Shown here: piece after piece, positions 1-8,594 of the stretch | Numbering within the stretch: the stretch's first letter is position 1 | How the letters are laid out: the number at the start of each line of letters is the position of its first letter | Source: Deinococcus sp. AJ005 | GTDB taxonomy: Bacteria; Deinococcota; Deinococci; Deinococcales; Deinococcaceae | DNA: 64,000 nucleotides | NCBI RefSeq assembly: GCF_009017495.1 | Contig: NZ_CP044989.1 | Coordinates: forward strand, 186,001 to 250,000 | Direction: 5' to 3' | Notes under the pieces: generated by a model | What the model saw: the letters and a program-made list of their open reading frames with translations, nothing else | The model's database searches: none | Told to the model about the DNA's origin: nothing | Program-made: the position numbers and the translations under genes

Positions 1-198
1 AACGATCTGCACCGGGGCCGCGATACGGGCGGGGCCTGGAACTGGCTGATCGACGTGAGCGGCGGCGTGCTGACCCTGGTGGCCGTGACCGGCATCGGCA
101 TCCTGCTGTACCTGAGAAAGACGCGCACCCAGGCTCTGGCCGTGATGGGCGTTGCCTCACTGATCGTGTTGCTGCTGGGCTGGCGGGCGCTGGGCTAA
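1..198 (+). CDS. PepSY-associated TM helix protein, C-terminal end (partial)
   Basis: The reading frame is open from the first base and stops at 196-198, giving the last 65 residues of a protein. It opens with NDLHRGRDTGGAW followed by two hydrophobic membrane helices separated by a short basic loop (LRKTRTQ). This matches the C-terminal end of PepSY-associated TM proteins, inner-membrane proteins often linked to iron uptake or peptidase regulation. The N-terminal part lies outside the window, so neither start nor full domain order can be seen. Assignment is from motif memory; specific role unknown. Confidence 0.7.
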   Translation, partial: NDLHRGRDTGGAWNWLIDVSGGVLTLVAVTGIGILLYLRKTRTQALAVMGVASLIVLLLGWRALG

Positions 199-329
199 AA
201 CTGAAGTGGAATGCGAAAAAGGGGCAACGCTGCCGTGATGCGTTCGCCCCTTTCCGTTGCTTCAGGCGGTGAGAGAGGCCCCCGGCCCCTAGCCCGAACT
301 GCTCTTCAAGGCTGGACAGCTTGGCTTTT

Positions 330-464
330 ATACGGACTCCGATTAGAGGGTGTTGAAAACACCCGTAATCCGAGCGGAGCGAGCAGGAGAAAAACGGGTT
401 CCGGGCGTGGAGTGGAGGGATCGGCGCTGTTCCGATTCCTGCACGAAACAAACGGAATCCGTAT
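330..464. repeat. Interspersed repeat, copy 1 (135 bp)
   Basis: An intergenic element begins ATACGGACTCCG and ends CGGAATCCGTAT, so its ends are near-perfect inverted repeats. The core includes AACGGGTTCCGGGCGTGGAGT, of which the same string recurs in the copy at 47054-47190. A shorter relative lies at 5527-5590. It has no convincing coding frame. Copy count and inverted ends suggest a small non-autonomous (MITE-like) element or one of the small non-coding repeat families known from Deinococcus. Confidence 0.75.
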
Positions 465-639
465 TACAGCGTCCTGAACGGGATTTTGATCGTCGTCACG
501 GGGAAGATCAATGTCCTCATGGGCGTCTGTTTACGGGATTTTCTGGAAACACAGATTCCGGGCGTGCAGTACGTGAGGCAAGACAGCCGGAACCCGAATT
601 CAAGTGGCACTGTCTGGCGGGGGCGACGTCGTCCAGTCC
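465..639. other. Non-coding stretch between repeat and hup terminator
   Basis: No supported gene. A 71-codon frame on the plus strand (486-701) starts with TTG, has no ribosome binding site and runs into the terminator hairpin, so it is not annotated. The stretch may contain degraded repeat sequence (a second TTCCGGGCGT-like string near 558). Confidence 0.4.
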
Positions 640-696
640 AGCAAAAAGCGGAGGCGGAGTGTTCCAGCAATGGACACTCCGCCTCCGCTTTTTGCT
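640..696 (-). terminator. Intrinsic terminator of the HU gene
   Basis: Arms 640-662 and 674-696 form a perfect 23-bp inverted repeat, extended by CCA/TGG around a GCAA tetraloop (GNRA type). Each arm contains a run of five A or T, so the hairpin could also stop plus-strand transcription. It lies 13 nt downstream of the HU stop codon. Confidence 0.85.
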
Positions 697-709
697 GTTA
701 AAAAGTGGT

Positions 710-1072
710 TTAGAGCGTGCCCTTGAGGGTGCTGGCGACCTTGAAGGCCACCTTCTTGCCCGCAGGAATCTGGATCTTCTCGCTGGTGCCGGGACGCACG
801 CCGGTGCGGGCGGCAGTGTCCTTGACGCTCAGGGTGCCCAGGCCGGGCAGGCCGACGCTCTGGCCGCCCTTGATCGAGCTGACCACGGCGTCCAGCATGG
901 CGCTGACGGCTTCCTCGCTCTGCTTCTTGGTCAGGCCGGTCTTGTCGGCAACCATTTCCACGAGCTGGGTCTTGGCGACCTTGTTGCTGGCGGCGGGGGC
1001 GGCCTTGGCAGCGGCGGGCGCGGCTTTGGCGGCAGTCTTCTTGGCGGCGGGCTTGGCGGTCTTTTTCGTCAT
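710..1072 (-). CDS. hup: HU-type nucleoid protein with Lys/Ala tail
   Basis: A 120-residue basic DNA-bending protein of the HU/IHF family. The first 35 or so residues are a Lys/Ala/Pro-rich extension ([15 protein letters not shown]) of the kind found on deinococcal HU and resembling eukaryotic H1 tails. The HU core follows ([20 protein letters not shown]), with the beta-arm region [22 protein letters not shown] compacts the nucleoid and protects DNA, and is essential in D. radiodurans. The ATG at 1072 is preferred because homologues begin MTKK; an in-frame ATG at 1084 would add four residues. Neither has a clear ribosome binding site. It is monocistronic with its own terminator. Confidence 0.93.
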   Translation of the reverse strand: MTKKTAKPAAKKTAAKAAPAAAKAAPAASNKVAKTQLVEMVADKTGLTKKQSEEAVSAMLDAVVSSIKGGQSVGLPGLGTLSVKDTAARTGVRPGTSEKIQIPAGKKVAFKVASTLKGTL

Positions 1073-1261
1073 GGTGAGCAGCATGACATATGCAAACGCG
1101 CTTGGGAAGGGGGTCCGGGAGGTTAGAGTCGCGCCAGCACGCTCTTAGCACCGTTTCATCCAGAGTTTTTGTGTCTGACACGGCTTTTTTCTCATACGCT
1201 GTTAAAGGCCGTGGTACACGCCAAAAGCCCATTCATTAAGATCGCCGGGGGTGTGGTGTAC

Positions 1262-1297
1262 GGGGTTTGCGGGGTTTGCGGCCTCAGGCGCTACACT
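1262..1297 (+). promoter_or_regulatory. Tandem 9-mer and -10 box before the acyl-CoA synthetase
   Basis: GGGGTTTGC is repeated twice head to tail (1262-1270, 1271-1279) and is followed by a TACACT -10-like box at 1292-1297. TTGCGG at 1267-1272 could be a -35 with a 19-nt spacer. The tandem copies may be an activator or repressor site. The box lies about 70 nt ahead of the start codon. Confidence 0.35.
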
Positions 1298-1365
1298 CTG
1301 GGCATCAAAAATTCACTGTTTTGCTGCGCCATCACGGGGCGCGGCGACCCCAGGAGACCTTCACC

Positions 1366-3075
1366 ATGACCCATCCAACCTCGTCCACAGATTCGTCCAC
1401 AGATCACGCGGCCCCAGCCTCGCCCCAGCCCGCCAGCCAGGGCCGTTACTGGCCGCCCTTCAAACCCCGCACGCTGACGCTGCCGCAGACCGGCGTCATG
1501 CACAATCTGCGCGTCAGTGCCGAGCGCTACCCCGACAAGGTGGCGCTGTGGCACTACGGGCACGCGGTGACCTACGGTGAACTGCACGCCCAGGCCACGC
1601 ATCTGGCCGGGCATCTGGCCGCGCAGGGCGTGGGCAAGGGGGACCGGGTGGCGGTCTGGATGCAGAACAGCCCCGCCTGGGTGATCAGCGCCTTTGCCTC
1701 GTGGCATCTGGGCGCGGTGGTGGTGCCGCTGGCCCCCATGCTCCAGGCGCGTGAGTTCGGCTTCTTCTTGCAGGACGCCGGAATCAAGGTGGGCGTGGTG
1801 GGCGCGGAACTGTACGAGAAAGCGAAACAGGCTGGGCTACAACACGCGGTGGTGGCCAACATCATGCGCGGCACCGACGCCGGGGCTGCTGGAATTCCCT
1901 TGCCCGATGGCCTGGACGTGGAAGCCACCCTGCAAGACGGCGATATCACGCTGGAGGACGCCCTGAAGGCGGATCCCGCCCCCGCCGCACAGGTGGGCGC
2001 GGACGACCTGTGTGTCATGCCCTACACCAGCGGCACCACCGGGCTGCCCAAGGGCTGCATGCACACCCACCGCAGCGTGCAGGCCAACGTGTTCGGCGCG
2101 GGCGTGTGGGTGGAGGGCACCGTTGAGGACATCTTCCTGGCGGCCCTGCCGTACTTTCACGTCACTGGGTTTATCAACAGCCTGCTGACCGGGCTGACCA
2201 ACGGTGGCCAGATCGTGATTATGTCGCGCTGGGACCGCGACGCCGCCCGCACGCTGATCCGCGAGCATGGCGTGACCATCTGGACCAACACGCCCACCAT
2301 GGTGATCGATATGATGGCCTCGCCCAGTTTTGATCCGGCGGATTTGCGGACCCTGCGCAGCGTGACCGGGGGCGGGGCCAGCCTGCCCGCCGCCGTGGGG
2401 CAGAAACTGCTGGACCTGACCGGCATCATGTTCCTGGAGGGCTACGGCCTGTCCGAGACGATGGCGCAGTCGCACAGCAACCCCAAGGGCCGCCAGAAAC
2501 TGCAATGTCTGGGCGTCCCACTCTTCAACGTCGATTCGCGCATCATCGATCTGGACACCCATCAGGAATTGCCCGCAGGCCAGATCGGCGAGATCGTCAT
2601 CCGTGGCCAGCAGGTCATGCAGGGCTACTGGAACCGCCCGGAGGCCACCGCCGAGGCGTTCATGGAGATCGACGGTCAGCAGTTCTTCCGCAGTGGCGAC
2701 CTGGGTTACATGGACGAGGAGGGCTATTTCTTCTTCACAGACCGTCTCAAACGCATGGTGAACGTGTCGGGCATGAAGGTGTGGCCCGCCGAGGTAGAGA
2801 ACAAGCTGCACGCCCACCCCGCTGTGCAGGAAGCCTGCGTGATCAGCGTACCCGACGAGCGCAGCGGCGAACACGCCCGCGCCCTGATCGTGCTGAAACC
2901 CGGAATGGCGGCCACTGGCGCGGACATCGAGAAATGGGCACGTGAGCAGATGGCCAGCTACAAGGTGCCGCGCGACTATCAGTTCGTGGAGAGCCTGCCG
3001 CGCGGCCCCACCGGCAAGGTGGCCTGGCGTCCATTACAGGAAGCGGCGCGGGCGGCGATGGTGGCTGGAAGCTGA
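1366..3075 (+). CDS. AMP-dependent fatty acyl-CoA synthetase
   Basis: A 569-residue ANL-superfamily enzyme that should activate a carboxylic acid to acyl-AMP and then acyl-CoA in the cytoplasm. The P-loop-like motif YTSGTTGLPKG lies near residues 220-230, followed by the acceptor motifs GYGLSET, RSGDLGYMDEEGY and DRLKRMVNVSGMKVWP; the catalytic lysine region PTGKVAW is near the C-terminus. Resemblance is to medium/long-chain FadD-type ligases, but the substrate cannot be read from sequence. The ATG at 1366 has an AGGAG site 10 nt upstream; the longer open frame upstream is non-coding. The gene is followed by its own strong hairpin, so it is monocistronic. Confidence 0.9.
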   Translation: MTHPTSSTDSSTDHAAPASPQPASQGRYWPPFKPRTLTLPQTGVMHNLRVSAERYPDKVALWHYGHAVTYGELHAQATHLAGHLAAQGVGKGDRVAVWMQNSPAWVISAFASWHLGAVVVPLAPMLQAREFGFFLQDAGIKVGVVGAELYEKAKQAGLQHAVVANIMRGTDAGAAGIPLPDGLDVEATLQDGDITLEDALKADPAPAAQVGADDLCVMPYTSGTTGLPKGCMHTHRSVQANVFGAGVWVEGTVEDIFLAALPYFHVTGFINSLLTGLTNGGQIVIMSRWDRDAARTLIREHGVTIWTNTPTMVIDMMASPSFDPADLRTLRSVTGGGASLPAAVGQKLLDLTGIMFLEGYGLSETMAQSHSNPKGRQKLQCLGVPLFNVDSRIIDLDTHQELPAGQIGEIVIRGQQVMQGYWNRPEATAEAFMEIDGQQFFRSGDLGYMDEEGYFFFTDRLKRMVNVSGMKVWPAEVENKLHAHPAVQEACVISVPDERSGEHARALIVLKPGMAATGADIEKWAREQMASYKVPRDYQFVESLPRGPTGKVAWRPLQEAARAAMVAGS

Positions 3076-3088
3076 GCGGACAAGTCTG

Positions 3089-3132
3089 AAGAATGGGACG
3101 TGTGGGCGAATTCGCCTCCACGTCCCATTCTT
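3089..3132 (+). terminator. Terminator after acyl-CoA synthetase
   Basis: Arms AAGAATGGGACGTG and CACGTCCCATTCTT form a 14-bp perfect stem, capped by the 12-nt palindrome GGCGAATTCGCC (3105-3116). It starts 14 nt after the stop codon. Confidence 0.8.
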
Positions 3133-3199
3133 CTGTCTGGAGGACACAGCGCAGTCCATCCCACAGCGCAGCAGCTCCACATCACCCAGACTGCCCGCT

Positions 3200-3844
3200 A
3201 TGGACCGTCAAGCCGAATTGCCTGCCGCCGCCTTTCGCCGCACCGACGAGACACCGGACGAACAGTTTTACCGCCAGCCGCGTTTTGTTACGCACATCGA
3301 CGAGGGGGCCATCGCGGCTGTGACCGGGCTGTACCACGAGTATTTCCCGGCAGGCGGCAGAATCCTCGATCTGATGTCCAGTTGGATCAGCCACCTGCCG
3401 CCCGAAGTGGAATACGGCGAGGTGACAGGTCTGGGCCTCAACCGCGCCGAACTGGAACGCAATCCGCGCCTGACCTCGCTGGAAGTGCAGAACCTGAACG
3501 CCACGCCCCGGCTGCCCTTCGCGGACCACAGTTACGACGCGGCGGGAATCACCGTTTCTATCGATTACCTGACTGATCCGGTGGCCGTGCTGCGCGATCT
3601 GGGGCGCGTGCTGGTGCCGGGCGGCCCAGTGGTGATCAGCTTTTCCAACCGCTGCTTTCCCACCAAGGCCGTGGCCGTGTGGCACACGCTGGACGACGTG
3701 GGCCACCTGCAACTGGTGCAGCATTATCTGGAGGCGGCGGGCAACTGGACCGACATCGTCGCCCTGGACCGCAGCCCCCGTTCTGCGCGAGGCGGGTTGA
3801 CAGGCGATCCGTTGTACGCCGTGGTGGGCCGGGCAAACGGTTGA
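3200..3844 (+). CDS. Class I SAM-dependent methyltransferase-like protein
   Basis: A 214-residue protein. ILDLMSSWISHLP near residue 53 sits where motif I of class I methyltransferases would be, LPFADHSYDAAGITVSIDYL resembles motif post-II/IV, and LGRVLVPGGPVVISFSNR is a typical motif V/VI segment. Motif I lacks the usual GxGxG glycines (DLMSSW), as in several small deinococcal and cyanobacterial relatives, so cofactor use is likely but not certain. Substrate unknown. The ATG at 3200 is chosen because homology-like sequence begins right after it; there is no clear ribosome binding site. It lies just behind the terminator of the upstream gene and converges on the Ohr-like gene. Confidence 0.75.
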   Translation: MDRQAELPAAAFRRTDETPDEQFYRQPRFVTHIDEGAIAAVTGLYHEYFPAGGRILDLMSSWISHLPPEVEYGEVTGLGLNRAELERNPRLTSLEVQNLNATPRLPFADHSYDAAGITVSIDYLTDPVAVLRDLGRVLVPGGPVVISFSNRCFPTKAVAVWHTLDDVGHLQLVQHYLEAAGNWTDIVALDRSPRSARGGLTGDPLYAVVGRANG

Positions 3845-3864
3845 AGATCGGAAAATCCCCAGGC

Positions 3865-4302
3865 TCAGGCGTCGTGCAGGCGGTACTCGATCTTGCCTTT
3901 CAGCGCCCGGCTGAACGCGCAGATGCCCTGGCCCTGGTCCACCAGATATTGCGCCCGTTCACGCTCCAGTTCAGGCAGGGTGATGTCCAGCGTGGCCGTC
4001 AGATCGTGCGCGTCGCCGTTTCCAGCCAGACGCACGGTGGCGATCACCTGCATCACACCGAATTCAGGGTAGTTCTCTGCGCGGGCCACCGTGCCCATAG
4101 CGCTCTGGAAACTGGCGGCCAGAGCGGCAGCAAACAGTTGCTCGGGCGTGCTGCCCACGCCGCCGGCGCCGCCCAATTGTTGCGGCACCGCCATACGGAC
4201 ATTCAGTTGCCCGTCCTCGCTGTCCACATGTCCGGCGCGGCCACCGTGGGCCGAGGCGGTGGTGGTGTAAAGGGCCTCACGTTTACTGTTGTTCTGGGTC
4301 AT
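3865..4302 (-). CDS. OsmC/Ohr-family protein with Ser in place of the peroxidatic Cys
   Basis: A 145-residue member of the Ohr subgroup, enzymes that reduce organic hydroperoxides with a two-cysteine centre. Ohr features seen are Arg22 (HGGRAG), GGAGGVGSTPEQLFAA and the resolving-cysteine motif GICAFSRALKG (Cys128). Where the family has the peroxidatic cysteine (AACF) this protein reads AASF, with Ser64 encoded by AGT at 4111-4113. Thiol peroxidase activity by the normal mechanism is therefore unlikely. Start at 4302 fits family length; an upstream in-frame GTG at 4332 is the alternative. Confidence 0.85.
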   Translation of the reverse strand: MTQNNSKREALYTTTASAHGGRAGHVDSEDGQLNVRMAVPQQLGGAGGVGSTPEQLFAAALAASFQSAMGTVARAENYPEFGVMQVIATVRLAGNGDAHDLTATLDITLPELERERAQYLVDQGQGICAFSRALKGKIEYRLHDA

Positions 4303-4559
4303 GTCCGGCAATCTGAACAATGCCCTGCCCACCTTCGGTATGCCCCCTTACTGTCTGGGAGAAGTCTTCAGGAATGGCACACACAGGCTGTTCAGACGCT
4401 CTGGCATTCGCTATGGTCCCGCACACACGCCGCCCATCTCACCCTGACTAACCTGCGGGCATCATGCGGAAGTGAACCGTTCTCCCGTCCGCTGCGTACC
4501 CTGCAAAGCCACCGTCCCACCTGCGCCGCATTTCCCCGTCCCCACTTCCTGAGGTTTCT

Positions 4560-5459
4560 CTGATTGCGCCGTCCACCCCCCATCCCGACGATCCTGTCGA
4601 GCTGAATTTTGCGCCGGAAGGCCGCACCGCCCGTCTCAAATTCGGCCTGATGGGCCGCACGATGATCTGGAGTGCCCTGCATCAGGCCGGACGTGTTCCG
4701 CCGGACCTCAGCGTCCAGCAGCGCTTTCAGGTTCAGCGGCGCTTCAGCCGCCGGGTGCTGGGCCACCTGGGGGTGGGGTTGGAACTGCGTGGACTGGATA
4801 ACATGGGGGACGGTCCCTACCTGATCGCCCCGCTGCACGAGGGCATCGCCGACGTGCTGTGCCTGCTGCGGCTGCCACTGCCGATGCGCTTCGTGGCCCG
4901 GCGCGAGATCTTCGACTGGCCAGAGGTGGGGCCAGCGATTACCCGGCTGGGGCACCTGTCGATCAACCCGGAGCATCCGCTGGGCGGCTTCCGTGACCTG
5001 TGGCGAGGGGCCGAGTCCATTCTGGGCGGCGGTGAGAGCCTGGTAGTCTTCCCGCAGGGCACGGTGCTGGGCCTCCAGACCGACTTCCAGCGCGGCGTCT
5101 TCGAGGTGGCGCGGCGGGTGGGGGTGCCCATTTTGCCCGTTGCCCTCAGCGGCACACACCGCATCTGGGAGCATCCCTTCGCACCCACCCTGCGCTACGG
5201 CCAGCGTGTGGCACTGACGGTGCTGCCGCCTGTTTCTGCCGAGGAGTTGCAAACTGGGAATCTGGAGACCATCCGCGTCCGCACCCGCCGGGCCACCAAG
5301 GCCGCGGCCCTGGCCCCCGGCGCTCCCCCTGCCCGTTTCTTCGAGCCGGACCGCGACGGCTACTGGGACGGCTTCCGGTTGGTCATCGATCCCGACTACC
5401 CCGAACTGGCACGCCGAATGGACGCCCACCGTGCTGCTCTGGTCACAGAGACGGCGTGA
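4560..5459 (+). CDS. 1-acyl-glycerol-3-phosphate acyltransferase-like protein (PlsC family)
   Basis: About 299 residues. The HX4D catalytic motif is HEGIAD near residue 93, followed by FVARREIF and the VFPQGT motif that replaces the classical FPEGTR, so it should transfer an acyl chain to a lysophospholipid or related alcohol at the membrane. No ATG, GTG or TTG lies in frame upstream of 4650, yet the 29 codons before that ATG look coding (GRTARLKFGL). A GAGG site at 4551-4554 points to CTG at 4560 or ATT at 4563 as the real start. The ATG at 4650 has no ribosome binding site and would cut into the conserved N-terminal part. Confidence 0.75.
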   Translation: MIAPSTPHPDDPVELNFAPEGRTARLKFGLMGRTMIWSALHQAGRVPPDLSVQQRFQVQRRFSRRVLGHLGVGLELRGLDNMGDGPYLIAPLHEGIADVLCLLRLPLPMRFVARREIFDWPEVGPAITRLGHLSINPEHPLGGFRDLWRGAESILGGGESLVVFPQGTVLGLQTDFQRGVFEVARRVGVPILPVALSGTHRIWEHPFAPTLRYGQRVALTVLPPVSAEELQTGNLETIRVRTRRATKAAALAPGAPPARFFEPDRDGYWDGFRLVIDPDYPELARRMDAHRAALVTETA

Positions 5460-5744
5460 AACCTCCCCCTTGATCCTGCCTGCATTTCTGATTGTCATGT
5501 TAGCCAGCCTCCAAAGTTGGACTGGCACGGACTCCGGTTAAAAGATGTTGAAAACTCCTGGAAAGCAGAACGAAGGAATACGGATTCCGTCCATTTGCTG
5601 CCGAGGTTCTTATCATAGGTAACCCGCCCAAGATCACCTTGAAGCCATCCAGGCCAAATGCGGAAATCCAGATGCGGAGATGCCGTCCTCACAGGATCGC
5701 CAGGAAGGGGCCTCCAGACTTTTCTGAAGGGTAAACCACCTCCA
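5460..5744. other. Intergenic stretch with repeat relic
   Basis: No supported coding frame. It holds a short relative of the interspersed repeat (5527-5590) and the 3' side of the recombinase gene. No clear terminator was found. Confidence 0.4.
5527..5590. repeat. Interspersed repeat, short copy
   Basis: Begins ACGGACTCCGGTT, carries GTTGAAAACTCC as in the copy at 330-464, and ends ATACGGATTCCGT, a reverse-complement version of the other copies' end. At about 64 bp it looks like an internally deleted member. Confidence 0.5.
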
Positions 5745-6737
5745 TCACCAGCCCGTCAGATCATCTTTCAGGTCATCCGCTGCAAGTTGCGCGTAGCCCT
5801 TGCGGGTGGTGTCCACCGAGGCATGCCCCAGATGCGCGGCCACCCGCCCAAAGTCCTTGATCTGCCGCAGCAGGCGCGTCCCGGCGTACTTGCGCCCTGG
5901 ATGGAAGCCCCGAAAAGGTACACCTGCCTTCTTGAAGGCCTTTTCAAGGTGATACCGCGCGGTCATGACACTGCCGTAGCGGAAGACCCGTTCGGCGGGC
6001 GTGGTGCGCTTGCCGTCCATATGTTCAGGGCCTCCGGGGGCGTACAGCGCGCGGTACTGGCGGCAGGCGCGGCCCAGGCTACTGCTGATGGCCACAATGC
6101 GCCCCTTGCGACCCTTGCCGGAACGCACGCTGATCCGGCGGGCCGCCTCGTCCAGATCCGCCCAGTCCAGCGCCAGCGCCTCACTGATCCGCAGGCCCGC
6201 GTGGGCCGTCAGGAACAGGAGAAACCGGGCCTGCACGTCGGCGCAGTCGATCACATCGGCCAGCTCATCCTCGGAATAGGGCGGGCGTTTGACGATGCCG
6301 GGGGTGGGGTCCCTGGGCACCCGTACGTCTTTAAAGGGATCGGCCTCGCAGGCCCCGGCCCAGCGCAGCGCACGGTACAGGCAACTGGCGGCGGCCACCT
6401 TCAGGCCCACCCCGGCGGGTTGGCGGCCCGCCGCCAGCATGGCGTTCACGTAGCCCTGCGCTTCGTGCCGCCCCGGACGCAGGACGCCCACCGCTTGATC
6501 AGCAGCGTATTCAGTGTACTGGCGCACGCCCAGCGCATAGGCCTCGACGGTGCGCGGACTGGTCAGCACGCCGCTGCCGCCGCCGTGGGCCAGATACGCG
6601 ACGGTCAGCGACACCAGTTGCGGGGCGTCTTTTTCAGCGGCAGCACGCACGGCGCGGCGGCGCAACTCGTCGTCGTGCAGCCCGGTCCATTCGCGACTCC
6701 GGGCAAGGAGATCGCCCCGGTAAACCTCGAGCGTCAT
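5745..6737 (-). CDS. Tyrosine recombinase (XerC/D-like integrase)
   Basis: A 330-residue site-specific recombinase. The N-terminal SAM-like core-binding domain spans roughly residues 55-135 and the catalytic domain 150-320. All expected catalytic residues are visible: Arg183 (AHAGLRISEAL), Lys208 in SGKGRKGR, His279 and Arg282 in GFHPGRK, His305 in HLGHASVDTT, and the nucleophile Tyr315 in RKGYAQL. It should cut and rejoin DNA through a 3'-phosphotyrosine link. No phage, integron or ICE genes adjoin it, so it could be a stand-alone Xer-type enzyme or the survivor of a lost element. The start has no clear ribosome binding site. Confidence 0.88.
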   Translation of the reverse strand: MTLEVYRGDLLARSREWTGLHDDELRRRAVRAAAEKDAPQLVSLTVAYLAHGGGSGVLTSPRTVEAYALGVRQYTEYAADQAVGVLRPGRHEAQGYVNAMLAAGRQPAGVGLKVAAASCLYRALRWAGACEADPFKDVRVPRDPTPGIVKRPPYSEDELADVIDCADVQARFLLFLTAHAGLRISEALALDWADLDEAARRISVRSGKGRKGRIVAISSSLGRACRQYRALYAPGGPEHMDGKRTTPAERVFRYGSVMTARYHLEKAFKKAGVPFRGFHPGRKYAGTRLLRQIKDFGRVAAHLGHASVDTTRKGYAQLAADDLKDDLTGW

Positions 6738-6812
6738 GCGGGAAGGTCCAGGCAGCGGATTTTTAGGGTGGAATCTGGCTGAAGTAGAACCACCCAGCCA
6801 TTCTAATCCTTT

Positions 6813-6840
6813 CTCTTACCTAAGAAGCATTAGGTAAGAG
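6813..6840. promoter_or_regulatory. 11-bp inverted repeat upstream of recombinase
   Basis: CTCTTACCTAA (6813-6823) and TTAGGTAAGAG (6830-6840) are perfect inverted arms with a 6-nt loop. It lies about 75 nt upstream of the recombinase start. Being AT-rich and without a T-tract, it fits an operator or recombination site better than a terminator; function inferred only. Confidence 0.4.
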
Positions 6841-6895
6841 AACTTGGAATCGTATCGTCTGAACACTTGAGAGCATTCGCCACATTGGAGGGTCT

Positions 6896-6934
6896 ACCTC
6901 GGGCTAGAGACAGACCCAGTCTCTAGCCCGAGGT
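6896..6934 (-). terminator. Hairpin after the GGDEF gene
   Basis: A 15-bp perfect stem (ACCTCGGGCTAGAGA with its complement), 9-nt loop. It follows the GGDEF stop codon by about 20 nt. The T-rich side (TTTTAGAGTTTTTG) is on the plus-strand exit, so it may work better in that direction. Confidence 0.6.
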
Positions 6935-6955
6935 GGAGGTTTTAGAGTTTTTGTT

Positions 6956-8449
6956 TCAGCGCCCCCGTTTGACCTCGTACATGCGGCCGTCGGCCATCGC
7001 CAGCAAAGCTTGGCCGGAACCCTCGTTGCTGCGGACCGTGCCGACGCTGGCTCCCTTTAAGGGGGCCACCTGTCGCACAGCCAGCACCGCCGCATTCACC
7101 GCCGAGCGAATTTGCGTCTCCGGGGCGCGGCCCAGCACGACGAACTCATCGCCGCCCACTCGGAAAACCTGCGCGCTGGTGTCCAGCGTGGTTTTTAGGC
7201 TGCCCGCGAACATCTGAAGGACGCGGTCACCCAGGCCGTGCCCGTGCTGATCATTGATGGTTTTCAAGCCGTCCAGATCGATTCCAGCCAGCGTGAACGG
7301 CTGGGCCAGCGCTTCCAGCCGCGCCAGATCCTCGTCCAGCGCGCGGCGGTTCAGTGCGCCGGTCAGGGGATCACGGCGCGCTTCCTGCCGGGCTAACGTG
7401 ACCGTCTGGCGGCGTTCCAGGGCGCTGCGGACACTGCGGCCCGCCGCCTCCAGCAGCGCGCGGTCACTGCTGCGCCAGCGCGTGGCCTCGCTGCCCTCCA
7501 GGCGCACCGCCATCAGCAGCGGGGTGGTGGGGCCGTGCGTACCCAGCGGAATCCAGGCGATCTGCCGGACCCCGGCGGCCACCAGAACCTTGAGCGCGCG
7601 GGGATGGGCCGGATAATTGTCCAGGTACAGCGGCTGCTCAAGGTCGCGCAGGGCGTGGGTCAGTGACAGGGGCCAGTCGGGCAACTGGCCGGGCAGATCG
7701 CGCGTCGTCTGTGGCACGCGGGGATGCTGGTGCGCGGCCCGGACCCGCACTCCCCCATCCTCGAAGACGATCAGACTGGTGTAATCGGCGTCCAGCGCCT
7801 TCCCTAGCAACGACGAGGCCGCCACGGTGGTTTCCTCGGGGGTCAGGTCCAGGTCCATCAGTTGGGTGATGCCTTCCAGCACCTGGGCCTGATCCAACCC
7901 GCGTTGCAGGTCGACGTTGCGCAGGGTCTGCGCCTGCAATTCACGGTCCAGGTAGACTGTGCGGGCGCGCAGTTCCAGTTCGCTGACCACCAGATCCGCC
8001 AGATCCTGCAAGGATTTGAGGTCGCCTGCCGACAGCGGATGTGGCTGGTCGTCGGTGACGCACAGCGTACCGATGCGGTGGCCCGATGGCGTGGTCAGCG
8101 GCGCGCCCGCGTACATGTGAATGTGCGGCGTGCCCGTGACCATCGGATTGTGGGCAAAGCGCGGGTCGGCGTGGGCATTCTCGATGACCATCGGCCCCTC
8201 TTCCAGAATGGTCCAGGCACACACGGAATCTTGCCGCGCTGCGGTGGTGTTCCCCGGACCATAGGCAGATTTGTTCCACTGGCGGAACTGGTCCACGAAA
8301 TTGATAAAAGCCACCGGAGTGCCCAGCAGGTGCGCCGCCAGCCGCGTGATCCGGTCAAAAACCTCTTCCTGGGGGGTGTCTAGAATCTCGTACTGGGCCA
8401 GCGCCAGCAGCCGCGCATATTCATCAGGTGGAAGAGGTGCGCCGATCAT
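6956..8449 (-). CDS. GAF-GAF-GGDEF diguanylate cyclase
   Basis: A 497-residue signalling protein. An N-terminal GAF domain (about 20-165; [23 protein letters not shown]) and a second GAF-like domain (about 185-335) precede a GGDEF domain. That domain shows [12 protein letters not shown], the metal-binding [12 protein letters not shown] and an intact GGDEF at 432-436, so it should make cyclic di-GMP from two GTP. The usual RxxD inhibitory site five residues before GGDEF is not evident. No membrane helix is visible, so sensing is cytoplasmic. The start codon sits 7 nt behind a TACACT box, suggesting a leaderless transcript. Confidence 0.9.
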   Translation of the reverse strand: MIGAPLPPDEYARLLALAQYEILDTPQEEVFDRITRLAAHLLGTPVAFINFVDQFRQWNKSAYGPGNTTAARQDSVCAWTILEEGPMVIENAHADPRFAHNPMVTGTPHIHMYAGAPLTTPSGHRIGTLCVTDDQPHPLSAGDLKSLQDLADLVVSELELRARTVYLDRELQAQTLRNVDLQRGLDQAQVLEGITQLMDLDLTPEETTVAASSLLGKALDADYTSLIVFEDGGVRVRAAHQHPRVPQTTRDLPGQLPDWPLSLTHALRDLEQPLYLDNYPAHPRALKVLVAAGVRQIAWIPLGTHGPTTPLLMAVRLEGSEATRWRSSDRALLEAAGRSVRSALERRQTVTLARQEARRDPLTGALNRRALDEDLARLEALAQPFTLAGIDLDGLKTINDQHGHGLGDRVLQMFAGSLKTTLDTSAQVFRVGGDEFVVLGRAPETQIRSAVNAAVLAVRQVAPLKGASVGTVRSNEGSGQALLAMADGRMYEVKRGR

Positions 8450-8456
8450 GACGCCC

Positions 8457-8462
8457 AGTGTA
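8457..8462 (-). promoter_or_regulatory. -10 box of leaderless GGDEF transcript
   Basis: TACACT on the minus strand ends 7 nt before the ATG at 8449. No Shine-Dalgarno sequence lies between them, so transcription should begin at or next to the start codon. Confidence 0.55.
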
Positions 8463-8594
8463 GTTCAGCGCCCACCACGTTTTTATGACAGGAAAGTGGG
8501 CTGGGTGCGGATTTTCTAATTTTTCAGCCGTTTCCGTGTTGAATATTGCGCATCGGGTCTGACCTGCGGGGCCGTTCAGGCGGACCCATAGCCG

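Noticed and set aside
486..701. 71-codon frame starting IVVTGKINVLMGVC
   Set aside because: TTG start without ribosome binding site, and it reads through the perfect terminator hairpin of the HU gene.
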